DNA of 12,683 bases from an uncultured Porphyromonadaceae bacterium (GTDB taxonomy: Bacteria > Bacteroidota > Bacteroidia > Bacteroidales > Barnesiellaceae_A), in contig UQMR01000069.1 of the NCBI GenBank assembly GCA_900542255.1, forward strand, positions 1-12,683. The letters run 5' to 3'. This document shows, piece by piece, positions 7,243-12,683 of the stretch (position 1 is its first letter; each line of letters starts with the position of its first letter). A program made the translations under genes and the position numbers. The notes beneath the pieces were generated by a model that worked only from the letters and a program-made list of their open reading frames with translations, ran no database searches and was not told where the DNA came from.

Positions 7243-8516
7243 ATAGGTTGTTTTTTTACCACGGCAAGTAAAGCCGCCGTGAGCTGGGAGAGTTGTTGCG
7301 GCGATATGATGTAGGGCGGCATGACATATACGAGTTTGCCGAAGGGACGCACCCACACGCCATGTTCTACGAATTGTCGCTGTATGACCGCCATATTTAC
7401 AGGTTGTCGCATTTCTATGACTCCGATGGCACCCAAGACCCTCACCTCGGCAACCTGCGGCAGTGCGGCAGCGGGCGAGAGTTCGCGTTTCAGCTGCTCT
7501 TCTATTTCGGCCACGCGTTTCTTCCAGTCGGCCGACAGCAGTAACTTTGTAGAGGCAACGGCCACGGCGCAAGCCAAGGGATTGCCCATAAATGTAGGGC
7601 CGTGCATGAATACCCCCGGTTCGCCTTCCGACAGAGCCGCGGCTACATCGTGAGTGGCAAGGGTGGCTGCCAAGGTCATATATCCGCCCGTGATGGCTTT
7701 GCCTATGCACATGATATCGGGTTTTACTCCGGCATGTTCCCAAGCAAAGAGTTTCCCGGTACGACCGAATCCGGTTGCGATTTCGTCGAAAATCAGCAGT
7801 ACGCCGTAGCGGTCGCACAATCGGCGAGCCTCTTGCAAAAATCGCGGATGGTAGAAATACATGCCTCCGGCACCCTGCACAACGGGCTCTAAGATAAGGG
7901 CGGCAAGCGATGGGTGCAGCCGCTCCATGGCCTCGGCCAACTCGTCGGTGCAGTGTTCGTCCCACTCGTCGCCATACCGGCACGAAGGAGTGTCTATAAA
8001 GTAACGTTTGGGCAGAGTGCCGCCGAAGATAGAGTGCATACCGGTTACCGGGTCGCACACCGACATGGCATTCCACGTATCGCCATGATACCCGCGACGT
8101 ATGGTGATGAGGTTGTTGCGCTTGCGGTTGCCCCGCGAATAGTGGTATTGTAACGCCATTTTGATAGCGACCTCGACCGATACCGACCCCGAGTCGCAAT
8201 AGAATATGTGCTGCATGTTGTCGGGGACGATAGCGAGGAGCAGTTCGCCCAATTCTATGGCCGGCCGGTGGGTGAGGCCGCCGAACATGACGTGCGACAT
8301 CTCTTGCAATTGTCGCGTGGCAGCCTCGTTCAGTATGGGATGATTATATCCGTGTATGGCAGCCCACCACGACGACATGCCGTCGATGAGACGTTGCCCA
8401 TCTTCGAGTTCGATGTATACGCCGTCGGCACGTTTCACCATGTAGGTCGGTAGCGGGTGTAATGCCGATGTGTAGGGATGCCACAAATGTTTGGCATCGA
8501 AATTGTTCGTTGTCAT
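7239..8516 (-). CDS. bioA: Adenosylmethionine-8-amino-7-oxononanoate aminotransferase
   Basis: BioA transfers an amino group to KAPA to make 7,8-diaminononanoate, usually from SAM, using PLP. The protein is 425 residues, typical of the family. It starts with the BioA pattern H-L-W-H-P-Y at 10-15. It carries S-S-W-W-A at 48-52, G-Y-H-G-D at 142-146, the PLP aspartate Asp244 in F-D-E-I-A-T-G-F, and the Schiff-base lysine Lys273 in I-G-K-A-I-T-G-G. The L-W-H-P-Y and S-W-W patterns separate it from other class III aminotransferases. It is the first enzyme gene of the operon and ends with an ATGA overlap into bioF. An A-rich stretch rather than a Shine-Dalgarno site precedes the ATG. A candidate -7 box lies 25 bases upstream. 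Confidence 0.95.
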   Translation of the reverse strand: MTTNNFDAKHLWHPYTSALHPLPTYMVKRADGVYIELEDGQRLIDGMSSWWAAIHGYNHPILNEAATRQLQEMSHVMFGGLTHRPAIELGELLLAIVPDNMQHIFYCDSGSVSVEVAIKMALQYHYSRGNRKRNNLITIRRGYHGDTWNAMSVCDPVTGMHSIFGGTLPKRYFIDTPSCRYGDEWDEHCTDELAEAMERLHPSLAALILEPVVQGAGGMYFYHPRFLQEARRLCDRYGVLLIFDEIATGFGRTGKLFAWEHAGVKPDIMCIGKAITGGYMTLAATLATHDVAAALSEGEPGVFMHGPTFMGNPLACAVAVASTKLLLSADWKKRVAEIEEQLKRELSPAAALPQVAEVRVLGAIGVIEMRQPVNMAVIQRQFVEHGVWVRPFGKLVYVMPPYIISPQQLSQLTAALLAVVKKQPI

Positions 8517-9069
8517 ATAGCAGATTGTTTTTTAGTATATCAAACGTATAGGGGTGCCCGTTTTCGCCGGCACTTGCGGTGAAATGGAAGGTGTGGTTAT
8601 GGCGGGATTGTGGCGATAGGCCCGATGCCATATCGTTGCACCGGGGTAATCTGTTTGTTATGGACGCGCCTATACCGCTCCCGGTCGTGAGGGTGGGAGA
8701 GAGGTAGCTGGCCGCTTGTCGGTGATTTTTACCGGATAGAATTATACTTCCAAACCCTTTTTCGTGACAAGGGTATTCCTGCCAGGTCACGGAGGTGATA
8801 CCCGACAGGGGAGCAAGGCCGTCGGCAAGCTCCAAGACAGGGGAAGTGTCGGCCGGTTGGTCCTCTGCCGTATCTCTTTCGCCCGGTTTATGAAGAATGG
8901 TGTACGAGGGCTTGTTTCCTATTTTGCCCGTAGATACATCGGCGATACTGTTCGATAGCCTGCCGATATTTATGTGACGTCCTATACTGCAAAACACGGC
9001 ATAGTGATGGCGACTCCATCGGCGGAATCTGAATGTCGTTTGCTGTGTTATGTAACTGTTGTTTTTCAT
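8344..9069 (-). CDS. Candidate leader ORF with F-R-F-R-R-W-S-R signature upstream of bioA
   Basis: From the ATG at 9069 (ATG 9108 is an alternative in the same frame) the frame is open for 241 codons and ends 173 bases inside bioA in another frame. The first 50-60 residues look like a real peptide: [10 protein letters not shown] at 11-20, Y-A-V-F-C-S-I-G-R at 23-31, then [10 protein letters not shown]. From memory, similar F-x-F-R-R-W-S-R ... Y-A-x-F-x-S peptides occur as small ORFs or N-terminal segments near vitamin-related genes and TonB-dependent receptors in Bacteroidales; I cannot verify this. The remainder is rich in S, T, N, H and P and matches no family I know, so only the front part may be translated or conserved. 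No hydrophobic signal sequence is seen. Existence and extent are uncertain. Confidence 0.35.
   Translation of the reverse strand: MKNNSYITQQTTFRFRRWSRHHYAVFCSIGRHINIGRLSNSIADVSTGKIGNKPSYTILHKPGERDTAEDQPADTSPVLELADGLAPLSGITSVTWQEYPCHEKGFGSIILSGKNHRQAASYLSPTLTTGSGIGASITNRLPRCNDMASGLSPQSRHNHTFHFTASAGENGHPYTFDILKNNLLYDNEQFRCQTFVASLHIGITPATDLHGETCRRRIHRTRRWATSHRRHVVVVGCHTRI
8541..8548 (-). promoter_or_regulatory. Possible -7 box just upstream of bioA
   Basis: On the minus strand TACGTTTG fits TAnnTTTG and lies 25 bases before the bioA ATG. No TTTG is present 19-21 bases further upstream. A hairpin, GTGCC and GGCAC at 8554-8573, sits directly upstream. It may be an internal promoter or chance. Confidence 0.3.
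8677..8814 (-). ncRNA. Candidate structured leader RNA of the biotin operon
   Basis: On the minus strand this stretch can form several stems. Hairpin A (8809-8778) pairs CCTGTCGGGT with ACCTGGCAGG over 10 base pairs including two G-U pairs, then a 2-base bulge, then CAC with GTG around a CTCC loop. Hairpin B (8774-8754) pairs ACCCTT with AAGGGT. Hairpin C (8734-8720) pairs CGGT with ACCG. GCTCCC (8814-8809) and GGGAGC (8682-8677) could close the whole as a junction. On the plus strand the two wobble positions of hairpin A become A-C mismatches, which favours the minus-strand transcript. No known riboswitch class was recognised. Short stems can arise by chance. Confidence 0.3.
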
Positions 9070-9197
9070 AGGGACATCTTGCCGGCAGAGAAAGAGAGCC
9101 TGTTTTGTCATCTCTGCTATCTCTCGTTGGCGAGGTAAAGATACGGCATAATTTGCAAAAACAGATGTTTTGTCGCTCTTTTTTGCAGATTGTTGCA

Positions 9198-9229
9198 TTT
9201 CAGCGTTTCGCAAATTATTAGTAATTTTA
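9198..9229 (+). promoter_or_regulatory. Weak candidate promoter for the lipoprotein-murB group
   Basis: TTTC (9198-9201) and TAATTTTA (9222-9229) are each one base off the Bacteroidota -33 TTTG and -7 TAnnTTTG elements, with the normal 20-base spacing. It would give a leader of about 50 bases before the ATG at 9285. This is the best match I found on the plus strand here. Confidence 0.35.
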
Positions 9230-9284
9230 CACGCTCGTTCATATCCGAAACAAGCCATTCAGAAAGCCGCTAACAGTCATTTTG

Positions 9285-10217
9285 ATGCGTAACATACTTA
9301 TACAGTTATTATTGTATGTATCTATGATAATGCTCGCCTCGTGCTATACGGCTACCGAGTCTACTCCTAAGATAGACGATACCGTATTGAAGAATATAGA
9401 AAAGAGCGAGGAGGAACTTATCATGGAGAACAATTTCGTGAAGCGAGGTTGCCAAACATGGCTGCCGGGCAAGGCTTTTGCCTATGTCGACGACGGCTTG
9501 TCGCCGGTATTGCGTCCCGAAGAGAATGCGTCGCTGTCGGCAAAGGGGCTCAAAGGGAAAACCTTTTTGTATGAAGGCTATCGCGAAGAGAATCTCTATG
9601 GTAATAAAAGCCTTGTTACGCTTGTGTTTCGTTGCGACAGTTCTATCTACACCTATTCGACAGGCAAGTCGATGGATGAGATTGCGGCTATGGAATATAC
9701 ACCGCTTATCCCCTCTTTTGTCGATTGGGACGAGGTGGCTACGGCCCGGGGGCTCTTCCTCGGCAAGCAGCTCTATATCCTTATAGACCAATGGTACGAC
9801 GAGAGAGACAAGTTGTTTACCTCCCGTAAGTTGGTGCCTGTAACCGTTACCGCCGTTTTGCCCGGCAACAGTGTGCTGCCGTTGGCAATCTCTTTTGTCG
9901 ATGAGCAAGGCAACCAAGGCAAGGTATTCATGTCGGTCAAAAGTTCATCATATACGCAGATACTTACATTCGACCGTCTCTTCTCTTTTTCCGACCCCCG
10001 GGCAAAATATCCCAATATCAGCGACGAGGTATGGGACGCCATCACAAGAGGCAATGTCGTTGTAGGAATGACAAAAGAGGAGTGCCGTCTTGCGCTGGGG
10101 CTCCCCTCGGAGGTAGTGAAAATCCCTACATACAGCGGGCTGAAAGAGCAATGGATATATAATACAGGAACCTATTTGTTGTTTTCAGATGGTTTGCTCG
10201 ATGCTTTCCGTCAATAA
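9285..10217 (+). CDS. Lipoprotein with C-terminal SmpA/OmlA-like domain
   Basis: A 310-residue protein with a clear lipoprotein signal: M-R-N, a hydrophobic stretch from 4 to 16, and the lipobox L-A-S-C with Cys20. The ATG at 9285 was preferred to the TTG immediately before it. The middle is mostly beta-rich and not recognised. The C-terminal segment, from about residue 254, reads V-V-V-G-M-T-K-E-E-C-R-L-A-L-G-L-P, the entry motif of the SmpA/OmlA (BamE-like) fold, followed by Q-W-I-Y and a final beta hairpin. These folds usually mediate protein-protein contacts at the envelope; a role in envelope assembly is inference. It is followed after 14 bases by murB on the same strand and is probably its operon partner. 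Homologues would be expected in Bacteroidales only. Confidence 0.78.
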   Translation: MRNILIQLLLYVSMIMLASCYTATESTPKIDDTVLKNIEKSEEELIMENNFVKRGCQTWLPGKAFAYVDDGLSPVLRPEENASLSAKGLKGKTFLYEGYREENLYGNKSLVTLVFRCDSSIYTYSTGKSMDEIAAMEYTPLIPSFVDWDEVATARGLFLGKQLYILIDQWYDERDKLFTSRKLVPVTVTAVLPGNSVLPLAISFVDEQGNQGKVFMSVKSSSYTQILTFDRLFSFSDPRAKYPNISDEVWDAITRGNVVVGMTKEECRLALGLPSEVVKIPTYSGLKEQWIYNTGTYLLFSDGLLDAFRQ

Positions 10218-10231
10218 ATGAAGTATAGTTT

Positions 10232-11251
10232 ATGGATAACCAACCGGCCGCAGGCTCATATATAGATATTACCCGGCGTCACACATTCGGTATCCCAACC
10301 AAGACGTTTGGGTGGCAGGAGTATGCTTCTGTCGGGGAGTTGCAAGAGCTGTTGCGCGGCTTGCATAGCCGGGGTGTCGATTTTATGCCCATAGGGCAGG
10401 GCAGCAATCTGCTCTTCCTGCACGATTATCACGGGGTGCTGTTACACTCGGCCATTGTAGGTATAGAGCTTATAGAACAGGCCGGCGATAGCGTGCTGGT
10501 GCGAGCTGGCAGCGGCGTCGTATGGGACGACTTTGTGGCGTATTGTGTAACTTCGGGCTGGGGAGGTGTAGAGAACCTGTCGTATATCCCCGGTGAAGTA
10601 GGGGCAAGCGCCGTGCAGAATATAGGAGCATACGGTGTAGAGGCATGCGATGCGATATATAGCGTAGAGGCCGTAGATGTAACGACGGGTCATGTGCGGA
10701 ATTTCCTTTCAGAGGAGTGTGCATATGGTTATCGCGACAGCATATTCAAACAAGCACTGAGGGGTAGATATATCATTACCTATGTGACATATAAGTTGAG
10801 CCTTTCTCCTGTTTTTCGCCTCGAATATGGCAATCTGCGGCAGGAGGCAGGCGCAAATCCCACCCTGCAATCGATACGCGATGCCGTTATCGCCATACGC
10901 CGCCGTAAGTTGCCCGAGACAAGCGAAATGGGCAGTGCCGGTAGTTTCTTTGTCAATCCGGTCATACCACGCAGGCAGTACGATGAGTTGTTGGGCCGTT
11001 ATCCCGACATGCCGCATTATCCGGTGGATGAGACTGCTGTGAAAGTCCCGGCCGGGTGGCTTATCGACAAGTTGGGGTGGAGCGGCAAGTCGCGAGGCGG
11101 TGCAATGGTATATCCGCGACAATGTCTTGTCATTGTCAATACGGGAAGTGCTACCGCCGCTGATGTAGTGGGGCTTGCCGCCGAGATAACCCGCTCGGTG
11201 TGGGATACCTATCAGATAGAAATAAAACCCGAAGTGAATTATATAGGCTGA
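10232..11251 (+). CDS. murB: UDP-N-acetylenolpyruvoylglucosamine reductase (type I)
   Basis: MurB reduces UDP-GlcNAc-enolpyruvate to UDP-MurNAc with NADPH and FAD, the second committed step of peptidoglycan synthesis, in the cytoplasm. The 339-residue length and domain order match the E. coli-like type I enzyme. T-F-G at 18-20 and I-G-Q-G-S-N-L-L at 54-61 form the FAD-binding loop. G-G-V-E-N-L-S-Y-I-P-G at 111-121 and G-A-S-A-V-Q-N-I-G-A-Y-G at 124-135 follow. Y-R-D-S-I-F-K at 167-173 holds the conserved Arg168. The catalytic serine is Ser238 in G-S-A-G-S-F-F, and the C-terminal glutamate Glu334 lies in K-P-E-V. All expected catalytic residues are present. The start lies 14 bases after the lipoprotein stop, and the next gene begins 11 bases after the murB stop. 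Confidence 0.96.
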   Translation: MDNQPAAGSYIDITRRHTFGIPTKTFGWQEYASVGELQELLRGLHSRGVDFMPIGQGSNLLFLHDYHGVLLHSAIVGIELIEQAGDSVLVRAGSGVVWDDFVAYCVTSGWGGVENLSYIPGEVGASAVQNIGAYGVEACDAIYSVEAVDVTTGHVRNFLSEECAYGYRDSIFKQALRGRYIITYVTYKLSLSPVFRLEYGNLRQEAGANPTLQSIRDAVIAIRRRKLPETSEMGSAGSFFVNPVIPRRQYDELLGRYPDMPHYPVDETAVKVPAGWLIDKLGWSGKSRGGAMVYPRQCLVIVNTGSATAADVVGLAAEITRSVWDTYQIEIKPEVNYIG

Positions 11252-11262
11252 GAGAATAGAAG

Positions 11263-12021
11263 ATGATACGAATAGAATTTTTGGGGACGGGTACTTCTAC
11301 CGGCGTGCCGCAAGTAAATTGTTCATGTGAGGTGTGTTCCAGTACCGATGCTTGCGATAAGCGACTCAGGGCATCGGTGTTGGTAACGGCAGGCCAACGC
11401 AATATATTGATAGATTGCGGGCCCGATTTCCGTTATCAGGCATTGCGCTCGCACATCGCACGGGTCGATGCCCTTCTTGTGACGCACAGCCACTACGACC
11501 ATTGTGGCGGGTTGGACGATTTGCGGCCCTATTGCATAGAGAAGCCTCTCCCTATATATGCCGAGCCGCCAGTAATAAGTGATATAAAGGCCCGCATACC
11601 CTACTGTTTCAATGAGCATCCCTATCCCGGAGTGCCGCGCTTCGAGATGTTGCCCGTTGAGCCCGACCGACCTTTCTGTGTAGGCGATGTAGAGATAATG
11701 CCGTTGCGGGTCATGCACTATAAATTGCCCATTCTGGGCTTCCGCATAGGCAATGCAGCCTATATAACCGACTCGCTTACACTGCCCGATGCTACGATGA
11801 AGCAGCTCGAAGGGCTCGATATTCTGGTAATCAATGCACTGCGTCGTACGCCACACCTCTCGCATCAGTCGCTCGACGAAGCCCTTGCGCTGATTGAACG
11901 TCTGTCACCCCGTCGGGCCTATCTTACTCACATGAGCCATCAGATGGGGTTGCATCGTCAAGTATCGGCCATATTGCCTCCTCACGTATCCCTGGCATAC
12001 GATACGCTGGTGATAGAATAA
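11263..12021 (+). CDS. PhnP-like MBL-fold metallohydrolase
   Basis: A 252-residue cytosolic metallo-beta-lactamase-fold protein. The N terminus F-L-G-T-G-T-S-T-G-V-P is followed by a cysteine cluster (Cys20, 22, 25, 31), which in PhnP-type proteins binds a structural metal. The metal-binding motif H-S-H-Y-D-H is at 75-80. Further ligands are likely His152 in V-M-H-Y, Asp170 in I-T-D-S and His223 in L-T-H-M. The closest characterised relative is PhnP, a cyclic phosphate phosphodiesterase, but there are no phosphonate genes nearby, so the substrate is open; other cyclic phosphodiesters or nucleotides are possible. It follows murB by 11 bases. Its stop codon lies inside a tandem 8-base repeat and is followed by a strong hairpin. 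Confidence 0.88.
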   Translation: MIRIEFLGTGTSTGVPQVNCSCEVCSSTDACDKRLRASVLVTAGQRNILIDCGPDFRYQALRSHIARVDALLVTHSHYDHCGGLDDLRPYCIEKPLPIYAEPPVISDIKARIPYCFNEHPYPGVPRFEMLPVEPDRPFCVGDVEIMPLRVMHYKLPILGFRIGNAAYITDSLTLPDATMKQLEGLDILVINALRRTPHLSHQSLDEALALIERLSPRRAYLTHMSHQMGLHRQVSAILPPHVSLAYDTLVIE

Positions 12022-12028
12022 TAGAATA
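12013..12028 (+). repeat. Tandem 8-base repeat across the stop of the MBL-fold gene
   Basis: ATAGAATA occurs twice back to back. The stop TAA at 12019-12021 spans the junction. A related GATAGAAT recurs in the loop of the following hairpin. Confidence 0.7.
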
Positions 12029-12061
12029 ATGGCGCGACGATAGAATTATCTCCGCGCCATT
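12028..12061. terminator. Likely bidirectional terminator hairpin between convergent genes
   Basis: AATGGCGCG and CGCGCCATT form a perfect 9-base stem; inside it GATA and TATC can pair as well. On the minus strand the stem is followed by a T-rich stretch (ATTCTATTATTCTA), so it may serve the MFS gene best. It lies 7 bases after the stop of the MBL-fold gene. Confidence 0.6.
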
Positions 12062-12070
12062 GCCATTGCG

Positions 12071-12086
12071 GTCGCTTATCAGCGAC
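12071..12086. terminator. Second short hairpin between convergent genes
   Basis: GTCGCT, a TATC loop and AGCGAC form a perfect 6-base stem. There is no T-run on either side. It lies 16 bases past the stop of the MFS gene and may assist termination. Confidence 0.35.
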
Positions 12087-12102
12087 ACACATTCTCATTC
12101 TG

Positions 12103-12683
12103 TCACTTCGCCGGTAATTTGTGACGGCGGTAATAGCCTGCCCCAAGCAGCAACAATCCGAAGACGGCAAGTATCCCGGCCGTAGAGTATAACATATTGC
12201 CCATTCCGGTGATAGGTGCTGCTATACCTCCCGCCAGAAATGAGAAAAAGCCGATGAGAGCCGATGCGCTGCCCGCATTGTTGCGCTCCAAGTCGAGAGC
12301 CAAGGTAGTTGCCATTGTAAAAATAATGCCCATGAAGAACAGCATGGCCCATATCGATAGCTCGATGAGTAAAAAGGGCAGTTGGGCAGCTATGCAGGCT
12401 GCCGAGGCAATGACGGCGATAAAAGCGCCCCACTCACCCACGTTGAGAGCCCGTGCTGGGTCTCCTATTCGTCCGGCAAAAAGGCTGCCGGCCATGATGG
12501 CCAGCGAGTTAAGCCCGAAGCATACGCCGTATAGTAAGGCGCTGAGCCCGTAGGTCTGTTGGAAGATAAACGTCGACGATGAGATATAGATAAAAAGAAT
12601 ACCCTGTGTGAGAGTGAGTATGACCATATATACCATAAACTCCTTATGGGTAAAGAATGTCTTATAATGTTTCAGTCCGCTGT
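12103..12683 (-). CDS. Bcr/CflA-type MFS exporter, C-terminal part (5' end outside window)
   Basis: The visible 192 codons are the C-terminal half of a 12-helix major facilitator. The frame is open to the window edge; the first ATG inside (12636) is internal, and the 15 codons before it continue the normal cytoplasmic segment before the seventh helix. About six hydrophobic helices can be counted. The segment I-Y-I-S-S-S-T-F-I-F-Q with a following Y-G-L-S is typical of the Bcr/CflA drug-resistance family (bicyclomycin/chloramphenicol exporters). G-R-I-G-D follows a later helix, and the end is basic (Y-Y-R-R-H-K). It would export small compounds using the proton gradient; the substrate cannot be predicted. 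It is convergent with the MBL-fold gene, with two hairpins between. Confidence 0.85.
   Translation of the reverse strand, partial: SGLKHYKTFFTHKEFMVYMVILTLTQGILFIYISSSTFIFQQTYGLSALLYGVCFGLNSLAIMAGSLFAGRIGDPARALNVGEWGAFIAVIASAACIAAQLPFLLIELSIWAMLFFMGIIFTMATTLALDLERNNAGSASALIGFFSFLAGGIAAPITGMGNMLYSTAGILAVFGLLLLGAGYYRRHKLPAK

Larger units (their letters stand above)
8517..9284. other. Long intergenic/leader region between bioA and the divergent lipoprotein gene
   Basis: These 768 bases hold no well-recognised gene. The minus strand carries the [11 protein letters not shown] and the candidate structured RNA described separately. The outer part, 9070-9284, is AT-richer and probably contains the divergent promoters. 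On the minus strand TATCTTTA (9143-9136) is one base off the -7 consensus and has no clear -33 partner. I saw no tRNA-like structure, no direct repeat array, and no match to the cobalamin or TPP riboswitch cores I know. Confidence 0.6.

Noticed and set aside
7243..8199. Open extension of the bioF frame through most of bioA (about 319 codons)
   Set aside because: It is out of frame with a well-supported bioA, its translation is rich in arginine, histidine and glycine with no family match, and bioF has a proper start at 7242 with an ATGA overlap.
8521..8548. BirA-type biotin operator near the bioA start
   Set aside because: The sequence has AT-rich pieces resembling half-sites but no matching inverted arms with proper spacing.
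8677..8814. Cobalamin or TPP riboswitch identity for the bio leader
   Set aside because: I looked for the conserved cores (the GCCACTG B12 box; CTGAGA with the ACCTGA-type TPP core) and did not find them.
8764..8958. Plus-strand frame of 64 codons in the bio leader
   Set aside because: Short, with no motif and no ribosome-binding or promoter signal, and opposite the better candidate leader ORF.

Overview
The window looks like a chromosomal segment of a Bacteroidales bacterium (phylum Bacteroidota), possibly near Barnesiella or Coprobacter; the genus is a guess. The reasons are promoter-like TAnnTTTG (-7) boxes with an upstream TTTG, lack of strong Shine-Dalgarno sites, a biotin locus of the Bacteroidales type with a BioG-BioC fusion, and lipoproteins with Bacteroidota-like signal peptides. 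No mobile element, CRISPR array, tRNA or rRNA was seen.

Layout. (1) 1-2425, plus strand: the 3' end of a gene for a RyR-domain protein, overlapped by a gene for a large membrane protein with two transmembrane segments, a D-x-G-N pore-like loop, two Rossmann/RCK-like domains and a second RyR domain at its C terminus. This resembles the CASTOR/POLLUX channel architecture. (2) 2486-2956, plus strand: a small membrane-anchored protein with an NTF2-like look. Its 3' end overlaps by 22 bases a convergent gene for a DUF3089 alpha/beta-hydrolase lipoprotein (2935-3912, minus strand). (3) 4023-8516, minus strand: the biotin operon bioA-bioF-bioGC-bioD. All three junctions are 4-base ATGA overlaps, and bioB is not present. 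(4) 8517-9284: a long leader and divergent control region. It holds a small ORF with an F-R-F-R-R-W-S-R signature, a stretch that could fold into a multi-stem RNA on the minus strand, and candidate promoters. (5) 9285-12021, plus strand: a tightly spaced group of an OmlA/SmpA-like lipoprotein, murB and a PhnP-like metallo-beta-lactamase-fold hydrolase. (6) 12028-12086: hairpins between convergent genes. (7) 12103-12683, minus strand: the C-terminal part of a Bcr/CflA-type MFS exporter that runs off the window.

How the genes work together. BioC caps malonyl-ACP as a methyl ester so that fatty acid synthase can build the pimeloyl chain, and BioG removes the methyl group. BioF, BioA and BioD then make KAPA, DAPA and dethiobiotin; the final BioB step must be encoded elsewhere. 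MurB feeds peptidoglycan precursor synthesis. The RyR/channel pair looks like a ligand-gated ion conductance whose ligand is unknown. The best candidates for undescribed biology are this RyR/CASTOR-like pair and the structured, ORF-containing leader upstream of the biotin operon.
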